Assembly: GCF_024679245.1 (NCBI RefSeq)
Contig: NC_090182.1
Coordinates: 29,715,547-29,779,546, forward strand
Source: Pseudorasbora parva
Lineage: Eukaryota; Chordata; Actinopteri; Cypriniformes; Gobionidae
Length of the DNA stretch: 64,000 nt
Direction: 5' to 3'
Translations under genes and position numbers: made by a program
The notes under the pieces: model-generated
The model's input: the letters and a program-made list of their open reading frames with translations, nothing else
Told to the model about the DNA's origin: nothing
Databases searched by the model: none
Part shown: in pieces, positions 1-10,445 of the stretch
How the letters are laid out: each line of letters opens with the position of its first letter
Position numbering within the stretch: the first letter of the stretch is position 1

Positions 1-329
1 TCATATACAAACCAAAACTTCAAGCTATAAGGCACCATTAAGATAGTTAGGCTTTCTTGATGCTTTCAAAAAAGCTGAATTCAAATAGCAACATACTTTG
101 ATAAAAATAAAACTGTAAAAAGTAGGTATATACATTTCTAAAGGTACTAGGCAACGAGTCTTCCAGGGGAATTTTTCAGTTTACTAACTCAATGCACAAT
201 TTAGGTGAAGTGTGATAATTCAGTACTTATTTATATTATGTAATTACTATGTATTTATATTATTATTATTATTATTATGAACATACACTTTTATATAGCT
301 TTTTTTTTCCAGATTTAGAATAGTAAGCA
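1..329. other. AT-rich non-coding DNA, pin4 intron 3 or beyond
   Basis: No coding segment was found here on either strand. The next expected pin4 exon, whose protein should begin GDLGWM, was looked for on the minus strand and not seen, so this is probably intronic. It contains a short TTA microsatellite near 260-277. Confidence 0.5.
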
Positions 330-597
330 TCTAGAACCACGCCCGGACTGGCCATCGGGAGCACTGGGATAAATCCTGGTGGCCTGCCAACTAATTTGGC
401 CTGCTGCCATGGCGAGCGTTTATTTTTTTATTTTTTAAATAATTCTTATTTTATATTATTGCTTTTACTAAAGTAATAATTTTTGAATTCGGCATTCAAT
501 AAAAAAATTTATAATAAAAACAAAAAACAAATAAATCACGAATCTGTTAGTCTGGTCTTGGCCGACTTGCCTCAGCCAAACGCGCGGGAAGCACCCG

Positions 598-744
598 ATG
601 ATGGAGAAAGCGGCAGGTCAAGCAGAGATGGAAAGGGCAAAGAAAAAGAAAAAGAAAAACAAGGCACTCAAAGAAGAAGCAGCAAAACATTGCAAACTTA
701 CTGACCTTTTCAGGGCTTCAAGTGAAGGTCAGTTTTATCTGTAA
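598..744 (+). pseudogene. short remnant ORF of a hAT / ZMYM-like protein
   Basis: This 48-codon ORF starts with two consecutive ATGs. A lysine-rich stretch is followed by KALKEEAAKHCKLTDLFR at about residues 22-39, and it ends GQFYL-stop. A basic run leading into KLTDLF is, from memory, common at the N-terminus of hAT-derived ZMYM-like proteins of fish. Nothing downstream continues the protein, so it is a truncated relic of the element around it. An overlapping longer frame (483-704) covers the same bases but lacks this motif. Confidence 0.45.
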
Positions 745-1801
745 ATACAGTTCTTTTTTTGTGTTAAATTAGTATTGAACTGCTAGCGAACGTTAGCGGT
801 AGCACCCCTACCTACTATCGCTAAAAGAGATTAATATTATTTAGTGTAAAGTTACATTAGTAATTTAGCAGACAAATATTCACATTATGTAATATTGATA
901 GGTACTGTGAACAGGGAGGAGCAATAATCCAGACAACAAAAGGAAAATGCTTTTCCCATCACTTCGGAAAGGCATTTACTTTGAATAAAAATGAAGAAAT
1001 GTTCCAAAAGCAATTTGTTCGCATATTGCATAAGTTTCCAGTCAACTCGCTCCTTGTCCAATAAAAACAACTCACATAATCTGTCTTCTTCATGAAAAAT
1101 CTTCCTTTAATCTTGATTTGTTAATAAATTAAGCAAATATAATAAATAAATATTATCTTAAATCCTAAATATTACGGATGCAGTAAAGAAAAGGTGCGAC
1201 TCCACTCTCTTTCGCATGATTTACAGTGGCAATTCTTAAAGGGCCAGTCTACAATTTTAACATGCGACATATTTTAATGTAAAATTAGAGAATAATTATC
1301 TTAAAAGTACACACAAATAAATAAAGTGTACAACCTAAACACAAATACTTAAAGACTGAAATGCACCACATAATTTGCAATATTTGTCAGTGAAAATAAT
1401 TAGGGATAGGTGTCTCATAAGACTGCATTCATTTAATAATTTGAATAAATATAATCATTTACACGTATTATTAGTGCATCATGTTAATGTATAACAATAC
1501 TGAGGTGCAAATATTATGTTTCTGTCAAAAAGTATAAATTGCATGTTATTACTATGTACACATATTGCAAAGAACTGCTACTTTTATATGGTGTAAATCT
1601 AATCTATTTTCACTGAAGCTATTTCACATTGTAAATAGTATCTACAGCTTTTTTGTTTTGGGAACATGGAGGCTCATCAGGACTGCAGTGCAGAGGGCCA
1701 GGAGATGGTGCATTGGCCTGGATCTTGTGCTATGCCCCTGTAGATACTGTCAAAATATAGTTTATTACTGAATACATTTTGACATTTATTTATAAAATTA
1801 T

Positions 1802-1875
1802 GGGTGCGTCTCAATCAGCTAACTAGTTTGGTAGGAAAGGCACTGATCAGGGAATTAGTCTGAGTCTTAAAACTT
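1802..1875 (+). repeat. partial copy of a GGGTGCGTCTCAATC-type MITE
   Basis: The sequence starting gggtgcgtctcaatcagct and running through ggcactgatcaggga matches one arm of the complete palindromic MITE at 9041-9165. Only one arm is recognisable here, inside the hAT element. Confidence 0.6.
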
Positions 1876-2541
1876 TCCCCCCTTTTTTTAATCAAAAGAA
1901 GGTGGAGATAATCATCCTAGCACTCGCTGTGGTGCTGTGATCACTCATCAGCCAGGCAGAGAAAAAGCTTTTACATATTGTAGGCAATATAGTGTTGCTA
2001 AATTTGGGATATTTAATAAAACCATTTTTAACTTAAAAACATAAAAACAACATTTTGTCTTAAATATAATACTTTGATTTATACTAAAATAGATGGAGAC
2101 AGAGATATTTAAGAAAATTAAGAAAAGGAAAGAGGAAGTGAGGGTACCATTTGAGATAAAGCCTTTAATTATTTAGGTAAAAAAATACGGTTGTCTGTGT
2201 TTCAACATTTTATTTTGGGTGCATATTGGCCTGGATGGGTGTAGGATTTCCCGGCCTGAAATTGTGTCCTAGTCCAGCCCTGTCTAGAACATTTCATTGT
2301 CAACAAGTACTACTGCATGCAGTTTGTGAGCAAATAAAACCGTTGTAGCAGTTTATGATACAAAAAGGATGGACAGAATAAGTCCTAGCGAAATATTATA
2401 ACTTATAGACACCTAGGTGTTCAATGCTAATGAGATTTTGATGGATTTTCTTGCATGGATAATGCATTGAGTGGCATCTTTTGATTAAACCAACAATATT
2501 TCTCATACCATGCACTGTTATATACATGAAAAATGCCTTAC

Positions 2542-2661
2542 TCCTTGTCTGGCCTTGTCCTCACTGTACTGTGTTGCTACCTCACTGAAGCGCATACCAG
2601 ATTTGAGTTTCTCCATTGCTTCCATACTCTTGCCATGTTTTTCACACAGAATATGCCGAAC
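2542..2661 (-). CDS. pin4: pin4 exon 3 (parvulin peptidyl-prolyl isomerase domain)
   Basis: On the minus strand this 120-nt exon reads [20 protein letters not shown] and continues [20 protein letters not shown]. This is the start of the PIN4/Par14 parvulin PPIase domain, which catalyses cis-trans isomerisation of peptidyl-prolyl bonds; PIN4 is linked to ribosome biogenesis and chromatin. The exon is bounded by an acceptor (AG at 2662-2663) and a donor GTAAGG (2541-2536), and is in phase 0 on both sides, matching exon 2, which ends on a complete Lys codon. The remaining domain, expected to continue GDLGWM, must lie left of the window. A Tc1/MITE nest sits upstream in intron 2 and a hAT element downstream in intron 3. 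Confidence 0.95.
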
Positions 2662-3021
2662 CTATCAGAAAATAGACACACAAAAAAAGGGATTGATATG
2701 TACAATTTCATTGATTTAAATATCGGTTTGACAGTGACAATGAGACTACACATCATTTATTAAAAGGGCTTCTGAGACACCTTAGCAAATTTGCAAACAA
2801 ATTTGCATACTGTACTATATTAAAAAAAGATGGGAAAATTAAGCAACGATAGATAATGCCAATACAAGCATTTGAAATGTAAAATAAAAAAAGTAAAAAT
2901 GTTATTCTAATTTCATATAATGATAAAATAAAAGTATAAATGTTTATAAATTAACAATGAACACGTAATACATATTTACAAATGTATTCATATCTATAAT
3001 ATTCATATTGCCATATAAATA
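2662..3021. other. pin4 intron 2, AT-rich
   Basis: This is AT-rich intronic sequence between exon 3 and the palindromic MITE. I see no further feature in it. Confidence 0.6.
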
Positions 3022-3191
3022 TACAGTGGCAACTGGCAATAAAAAGTATATGAACCCCTTGCATAATCTTTGAAATGTGAATCATTTTAACAAAATAAGA
3101 GAGATCAAAATATTACATACAAAATACTAGTTTTTTATTTATTTAGCACTGTCCTGAATAATATATGTTACATAAAATATGTTTACATATA

Positions 3192-4839
3192 CAGTCCCTG
3201 ACAAAAGTCTTGTTGCTTATCTATTTTCTGGAAATACCTGATATTAACCTGACTTTTAATTAATTCATTGGTGTTAGAAATAGCTCATATGAAAAGCTAA
3301 AACCCTCCCAAATGATGTTTAATGCACTGAAATAAATAATGTTCACAGAAAAAATATTTATCAGTTAATCAAGACGGAAAGGTCAAATTTTGGCAAGACA
3401 AAAGTTTTGTCGCCTATACAGAAATTGAACAAATTTACTGCAAATACAAAAATATTTCAGCAAATTAATTTGTGGTGCTGTGAGATCCAAATTTAATATC
3501 TTGTATCACTTCCATGAGCTTGAAGGACTGCATCCATGCGGTTTGGCAAGGATTCATACAATTTATTCTTTGATGAAGTCATCAGGAATAGCTAAGAAAG
3601 CAGTCTTGCATGCCTCCCAGAGTTCATCAATATTCTTTGGTTTCGTCTTCCATGCGTCCTCTTTCATCCTACCCCACATATGCTCAATGATGTTCATGTC
3701 TGGTGACTGGGCTGGCCAATCCTGGAGCATCTTGATCTTCTTCGCCTTGAGGAACTTTGATGTGGAGATGGAAGTATGCGATGGAGCACCGTCCTGCTGC
3801 AGAATTTGGCCTCTTTTATGGTTGGGAATATAAGAGGTAGCTAAGATTTCTTGGTATTTTAGACTATTGATGTTGCCTTCCACCCTGCAGATCTCTCGCA
3901 CACCCCCATACTGGATGTAACCCCAGACCATGATTTTTCCGCCACCAAACTTCACTGTTTTCTGGGTGAATCTCGGATCCATTCGGGCACCAGTAGGTCT
4001 CCTGCAATATTTGCGGCGACTGTGGTGTAATTCAACAGAAGATTAATCTGAAAAATCCACCTTCTGCCACATTTCCTGCGTCCATCCTTTTAGCAGGCTG
4101 TGGGCCTTGGCAAATGCCACACGGTTTTTCAATTGTCTTTTGTTTAGTGCTGGCTTCTGGGCACTGATTCGACCATGGAGGCCATTTCAAGACAGAATCT
4201 GACAAACTGTTCTGGTTGACACAGGGACTTCAGGTGACCAGGTCTCGTGGAGCTCTGCTGCAGTGGAAAATGGGCTGACCTTGGATTTTCGAGCCAACAA
4301 ACGGTCCTCTCGAGCAGTTGTCTTGCGGGCTCTGCCTGACCTGGGCTTGTCAAAAAACGTCTCCAGTCTCTTCAAATCTTTTTTTTATCCTCTGTACTTG
4401 ACGCTGAGACACATTGAAGGTGTCTGCCACATCAGCAGTGGAACTGGTTTTCAGCCTCTTGATAATCAAAACTTTAGTCTCAGGGTGAATCTTAGGCATG
4501 TTTGCAGAGGTCTAGTTGCAGTTGATGTGAAGGTCTAGTGTACTGGGGTTCTTTTTATACACACTTGAGACCTAATTGATCCATTATTAGTCACAGGTGA
4601 AGCTCATATGACAAGGTGACAACACTTATGTCTTTGCAAAAATTGACTCAATGGGCTTTACCAGGCTGTGAATATTAGAATACTTTTTGAAAGTTTAGTC
4701 TTTCACTGAAACATTATCACAAAAGCTGGTGGGATTAAAATGAGCCATTTCTTGTAAAAAAAAATCTTGATTAGAAATATATTTCAGCAGCACTTTAGGT
4801 CAATTTGTACACAAGCGACAAGACTTTTGTCAGGGACTG
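3192..4839 (-). mobile_element. Tc1-like transposon, 1648 bp, TA target duplication
   Basis: The left terminal repeat cagtccctgacaaaagtctt is mirrored at the right end (aagacttttgtcagggactg), and TA flanks both ends (3190-3191, 4840-4841). Length and termini fit a fish Tc1-family element. The transposase is on the minus strand and is broken. It sits inside one arm of a palindromic MITE. Confidence 0.93.
3493..4499 (-). pseudogene. Tc1 transposase pseudogene (DDE family)
   Basis: Reading leftward, translation starts at the ATG at 4499-4497 (MPKIH...). An N-terminal helix-turn-helix region and the linker DKPRSGRARKTTARED are followed by a catalytic part with WGYIQYGGVREI, QQDGAPSHTS (second catalytic Asp) and QSPDMNIIEHMWGRMKEDAW (third acidic residue). 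The last residues NRMDAVLQAHGSDTRY-stop end at 3493. The frame breaks at a homopolymer near 4380, in the middle, and by one base near 3560, so no full protein can be made. An intact family member would be about 340 residues. Confidence 0.9.
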
Positions 4840-5894
4840 TAGTCCACAAGACAAAAAATAGCTGAATTTATTACAATTACTCATTCAAAAGTTTCTGACC
4901 CACTTATTCTTTATACTGTGTGTCTTTACCTTGATGATCCACAACTGTTTTCATCCCTTGTCCCTTGTTTGCCCTGAGCAGTAAAACTGGCTAATGTTCT
5001 TCAGAAAATCCTCCAGGTCCTGCTAATTCTTCAGTTTTCAAGCATCTTTTGCATATTTGAGCAGTGACTGTATGATTTTGAAATCCATATTTTCATACTG
5101 AGGAAGATTAAGGGACACAAATATTCACTGATGCATTAGTCGGAGTGAAAACTTTTGAATTAGATGAAGATGTCCACATTTTTCTTATTTTGTTTAAATA
5201 TCATCTTTTCATTTAGTACAGAAGATACATACATGTACAATTTACCTTGATCTTCAAATTCAATAAGTTCTCATCCTCAGTGGAAAAGATGGATCTCAAA
5301 ATCATAGTCACAAGATTTTTTTTCTGAAGAAACTTGTGCAGTTTTCTCAGGAACTGCTCAGGACAAACAAGAACTCAAGAACAACAATCAAAAAACAATA
5401 AAACAGCTGTGGAACATCCAGGTAAAGACACACAGTATTAATAATCAGTGGTTCATAAACTTTTGAACGGGGGTCATTTTATAAATTCAGCTTGAAGATC
5501 ATATGTAAACAAACATATTAAGTCTTTAAAAAATGACATGCATTTTGCACAAGCTCTTTTGTATGCTTTTGGTACAATTATTCACATTTTCACAGATTCT
5601 GCAAAGGGTTCACATGATTTATCTTGCCACTATATTCATAGGAAATTAGAATCAGTGTAATTCCTGTTATAATAAATACATAAATAAAAACACCTTTTAA
5701 TGCTAAGATTGGTGTTTGGAAAAACATCTGAAAGTACCATGCACCAATTATTTTTAAAGACCAAGTAAAGAAAAGTAAGGAATATATTGAAGGGAACACG
5801 ATACATCAGTATGTTTTCTAAATGTAAATGTAGGGAGAAACTCAATGAGTTGGATTAGCAACACTTGAAAATGCCTGTTCCAACAGATCTCCAT

Positions 5895-6412
5895 TAGCCT
5901 AGAAATCTAGACGCACCCTAGCGGCAGCAAATCTAATCTGCCCGTGAGTGTTGTCTAGCCACTCTCAATACCCTTCTGAGCTGTAAACGGCAAACTCTGG
6001 TCGGGCCAATCACATCATGTATAGAGTCGGTGGGTGGGGCTTAACATAATGACGGCAGAGTTGTGCTTGCATGCTTCTAGTAAACACAGAAACTGGCGAA
6101 CGGTGGTCTTTCGAATCAGCTTTGACCGCGACTCTGGAAGACTTGGAGTTAAGCTTTTCTCTAAGAAAAGAACAAAGAACGGCACTGAAGTCATTCTTAA
6201 AAAGGGAAGATGTGTTCTGAGTTTTGCCGACCAGATATGGTGAAAGTTTAATCTTTCAACTAGCTCTGGTTGGTTGTAGCGATATCCAAATGCGTGCACG
6301 CCGTGCAGAGGGAGTTTGAAAGACAACCATTTATCCCGCCCCTCGGATTGAGCCCTGTCAATGGTGAGTTTCCAGACCAAACATCTTGATGTGGGTCTGG
6401 CTTGTCAGGCTA
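5895..6412. repeat. MITE with TAGCCT termini, about 518 bp
   Basis: The termini tagcctagaaatctagac and, inverted, tagcctgacaagccagac are related. The direct repeat agatctccatta occurs at 5885-5896 and 6412-6423, overlapping the element edge, so the true duplication is 8-12 bp. No transposase is present; a short open frame inside is fortuitous. Confidence 0.7.
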
Positions 6413-6526
6413 GATCTCCATTACTTTTTCATTCATTTGACAAAAAAAAGTAATTTGAATAAACATCTTTTTTTTGCATTATGTCTATATAGTTTTTATT
6501 CATTCGTATTTCAGTTTTAGTGTATT

Positions 6527-7950
6527 GCAGCACATGGAGGACTGAAACTTGCATAAATTAAAAAATAAATGAATAAGTAAATTATTAATAAATATACATA
6601 TATGTAAATGAATAAGCAGATATTTAGATAAATACATGTTGTAATGGGAAAATAATAAAAAAAATTCCCTTGATTTATTATTTTCTGCTTTTATAATTTT
6701 TTTAATAAATACTTTTATTTATTTGTTAATTAATTTGAATATTTATTTTTATATATTTATTTTTTTATTTATGCATTCATTTATTTTTACATTTATTTAT
6801 TCCCACATGTATTTATTTTTATTTATTTATTGATTAGTTCATTTTTACTTTTCAGTGTGCAACATGGAAATGAGGAGGGTCCTTGTGTAGCTTCAGCGCA
6901 TCATTGGTTGACCAGCTAAGCGAGAGAGGAGAGTTTTCAAAGTGAATGGCGGCCGGATAGTTCTTACACAGCCACCAAACAACTTAGCAACGTTTCCAGT
7001 AGTTTGAAATACGTTTTAATGGTACTTTTTGGTAGTAAGTACGATGGACCACAAAGGATGGACTACGAAGGGCCCACCTTAGTACTACTGCTATCTGACT
7101 CGAAGATTCTGAATGTGCTGAAAAATATTTTGCAGAGTGCCTTACAATTCAGTCTGTTCTTCCACATTCATATCGGAATATAGCCCCCCTAAAAATAGAT
7201 TAGTACAGCTAATCTAAAAAACAGTCATTTGATGCGTTGTTTTCGACTTCCTTTGCTAATTTTTGCAACTCTCTAATGTTAGCTATTTGTGAAACATCCG
7301 CCATATTATACATGCAAAAGTTCAAAATCTGTGCGAATCAGATGGTTAACTAAGGTTATACGTGACGTTCGTTATACTTGCTTCAGATAAGTACTATTGA
7401 AATGTATCTCTCAATTGATCAAACTGCTGGAAACATTGATAGGTTGTTTGGTGTCTGTGAAAAAACTATCTGGTTACAATTTATTTTGAAACTCTCCTCT
7501 ATCGCTCTATCAATTATATGCGTGAGCAACCAATGATACACTAAAGCTACACAAGGACCGTGCTCCTCATTTCCATGTTGCACACAGAAAAGTAAAAATA
7601 AATGAACCAATAAATAAATGTAAAAATAAATACACGTGGGAATAAATAAATGTAAAAATAAATCATGTAAAAATAAATATTAAACTTAATTAACAAATAA
7701 ATAAGAGTAAAACTATTTTTAAATGTATAAAAGTAGAAAATAATAAAATAAGGCAAAGATAATACAACATTTTATTTGATTAAAAATATATCATTTATTT
7801 TATCAAGTCGTTCACTCTTATTTCTTTTAGTTCACTCTTTTTTTTATTTACATATTTGTATATTTATTTATTTATTCATTTGCTTATTCATTCATTAACT
7901 TATTTAATTATGCAGGTTTGGTCCTCCATACATCAGAGTTAAACTAAAAG
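6527..7950. repeat. large foldback element with arms of roughly 0.45 kb
   Basis: The left part (6527-7000) and right part (7420-7950) are inverted copies. Shared landmarks include atggagga next to a gcata segment at the tips, an ATTTATTTA-rich belt, gtgcaacatggaaatgagga, and gagaggagagttttcaaa versus its imperfect mirror. The centre (7000-7420) is unique. No transposase frame is present and target duplications were not resolved. It lies in pin4 intron 2. Confidence 0.7.
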
Positions 7951-8066
7951 AAGAGAAATGTTGCCTTGCCAACTAGCTGAAATATATATTTTTTTTCAGC
8001 TAACATTTATTTTATTTTTAAGTGGCGATGGTCTTAGTGTGTGAACTATAACTAACGTTAAGTTAC

Positions 8067-8137
8067 CTTTACAGCTGTACCTCCTTTCGGAGCCTTCTCT
8101 TTCTTATCACTGTCCCCACTGCCTGAAGCAGCAGCCC
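8067..8137 (-). CDS. pin4: pin4 exon 2
   Basis: This 71-nt exon (minus strand) encodes GAAASGSGDSDKKEKAPKGG then TAVK, the low-complexity linker between the basic PIN4 N-terminus and the PPIase domain. The acceptor (tttctgCAG) is at its right edge and the donor GTAACT (8066-8061) at its left. It begins in phase 1, completing the Gly codon opened by exon 1, and ends on a complete Lys codon, so it joins exon 3 in frame. Confidence 0.93.
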
Positions 8138-8511
8138 CTGCAGAAATACATGTTAGCATCTAAAAAAAAATATACAAGGCAGCTTAAATAATACTTCTCC
8201 ATGTATATTTTGAAATGACCACATTAGGCGAATAGGACATCTAGACGCATTCTTCACTCATTTCACATATTTATATTTTTATATACTTATCACATTTAGT
8301 ACTATGCCAATACAACACAGTGGGCTGAAGTGTTTCACTAACACTCGTGTAAAACAAGCTGAAATAGTATAACAACGTTTACACTCTGTTAGCCACAGAC
8401 ACTAAGCTAGCTGGCAGTAAGCAAATATTAACGCAGCACTAAATATGCCAAAAATGTGGATATGGTGTTCTTTAAATTTAGTCAATTTAGCATCATATAT
8501 TTGTTGTTTAC
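8138..8511 (-). other. pin4: pin4 intron 1
   Basis: A 374-bp intron starts GTAAAC at 8511 and ends AG at 8138 on the minus strand. No element was recognised inside it. Confidence 0.85.
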
Positions 8512-8548
8512 CTTTAGCACCTTTGCCACCCTTTCCTTTAGGTGGCAT
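8512..8548 (-). CDS. pin4: pin4 exon 1, start codon and basic N-terminus
   Basis: The coding part of exon 1 reads MPPKGKGGKGAK plus one base of the next codon. This Gly/Lys-rich start is characteristic of PIN4. The ATG is at 8548-8546, preceded by gatagaaa on the minus strand. The donor is GTAAAC. The 5' UTR extends rightward for an undetermined distance. Confidence 0.95.
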
Positions 8549-9601
8549 TTTCTATCTCCTCGTGTCGAATGTGTTGTGTTTCCACTGAACCCTTAGCTAG
8601 CACACAGGAGCTAACTCAGATCCCCACGCGGTTAGCCTGAAAATTGCGGGGCAGCTTTTTCTCCACCATACAGTTTTACATTATACGTTATTTCAGTCTT
8701 CATTGTGTAAAAAGCAAATGCAACAACAGAAGCCAAATATCAGTGTAATATTAGTGCAAAATGCAAATCTTTGCGCAGACATGAGTGGAATTTATGCACT
8801 TGAATACATCTGGAGACATGAAAAGTTTTCTTTTTTCCCTTCAGCGATCTTTTTTTTTATTATTATTCATGATGATGACCAGATTGTGGATTCATATCTT
8901 TTAATTACACAACTGTATTTTTGCACGTTATGTTTAAAGCAAATTATAACAAGCAGTAGGTTTATCAGTGCTGGGCAAATGTATCCCCGCGAGGATGTTC
9001 GTGAAAAATCGAACACAGCCTCGTGATGACGTCATTTCTTGATGCGGCTCAATCATCTCCCTAGTTTAGTAGTCAGGGCACTGATCAGGGAGTCAGTCCA
9101 TTGACTTATGTCCTGATTAGTGCCCTGACTAGGGGACTAGGAAGCTGATTGAGACGCACCCATAGATTTTTATTGCAGAAGAAAATAATTAAAATGTTCG
9201 ATATGATTAGTTGTGCGCAGTTATATTTTAAATCACGCATTCGTCATTTAAATTAAGCAATTTGTTCGCCTTTAGGCAACTAAAGTTCGGAACGAATCGG
9301 ATTTCCTTTAGCTGAGAATGAGTTGTTGTCATGGGAACATGAACACAACACAGACGTCTTCTGCTCCTGACGACGCATTATCTTAAAAATTAAAAAAAAG
9401 TAATTCAGGTTAGTTTTTTGTCCATAACGCACGAGGACCCAAAGGTAATAAAGATTTTAAAGATGTTTGTTTTCGAAAAGGTTTGTTGTCACTTTGGCTA
9501 TTTGGCAGAACGAGTTTATTCGTTAGATTAAGATTCAAAATCCAGCTCTCAATGAAACAAAACAAATGTTTCTGAAGCCAGTGAATGAATAGGTTCAAGA
9601 C
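8549..9601. promoter_or_regulatory. shared head-to-head promoter region of pin4 and the NEK kinase gene
   Basis: The two start codons (pin4 at 8548 on the minus strand, the kinase at 9602 on the plus strand) face away from each other across about 1.05 kb, so both core promoters and 5' UTRs should be here. No convincing TATA box or CpG island was identified by eye. A palindromic MITE (9041-9165) occupies the middle. The bidirectional-promoter role is inferred from layout alone. Confidence 0.5.
9041..9165. repeat. short palindromic MITE, about 125 bp
   Basis: The left arm (gcggctcaatcatctccct..., agtcagggcactgatcaggg) is the inverted counterpart of the right arm, which ends agctgattgagacgcaccc. 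The element is almost entirely hairpin. A partial relative lies at 1802-1875. Confidence 0.8.
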
Positions 9602-9660
9602 ATGGAGAAATATGATAAAGTCCTGAATCTTGGCAGAGGAGGAGCAGGTGTTGTAATGTT
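9602..9660 (+). CDS. NEK-family kinase, first coding exon, part before the giant insertion
   Basis: The exon begins MEKYDKVLNLGRGGAGVVML: a start codon, then the glycine-rich ATP-binding loop (GRGGAGVV at residues 11-18). At 9660 the reading frame is broken by the 18-kb element. The last 8 bases (gtaatgtt, 9653-9660) are the target site and recur at 27787-27794. If the element and one target copy are ignored, the frame continues exactly into 27795. An upstream start is not needed. Confidence 0.9.
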
Positions 9661-10436
<776 letters not shown>

Positions 10437-10445
10437 TGTTATAAG

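Larger units (their letters stand above)
338..2282. mobile_element. hAT-type DNA transposon, non-autonomous, 1945 bp
   Basis: The ends are related inverted repeats: the left starts CACGCCCGGACTGG and the right, read on the minus strand, starts CAGGGCTGGACTAGG. An exact 8-bp direct repeat, tctagaac, lies immediately outside at 330-337 and 2283-2290. An 8-bp duplication and a CAGGG-type end are hAT hallmarks. The left half keeps a small ORF (598-744); the rest is AT-rich and non-coding, so no transposase remains. It lies in pin4 intron 3, about 250 bp beyond exon 3. A fragment of a second MITE family is embedded near 1802-1875. Confidence 0.85.
3024..5632. repeat. palindromic mariner-type MITE split by a Tc1 insertion
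   Basis: The arm before the Tc1 element (3024-3191) and the stretch just after it (4840-4990) together match, inverted, 5320-5632. Both arms share the text tatgaaccc(c/t)ttgca near the end and tactgtgtgtctttacct further in. The outer ends are gtggcaa-type and lie next to TA. Removing 3192-4839 plus one TA gives a roughly 960-bp foldback. It is non-coding and lies in pin4 intron 2. Outer boundaries are good to a few bases. Confidence 0.75.

Noticed and set aside
3480..3833. 117-residue plus-strand ORF
   Set aside because: It is the opposite strand of the Tc1 transposase pseudogene.
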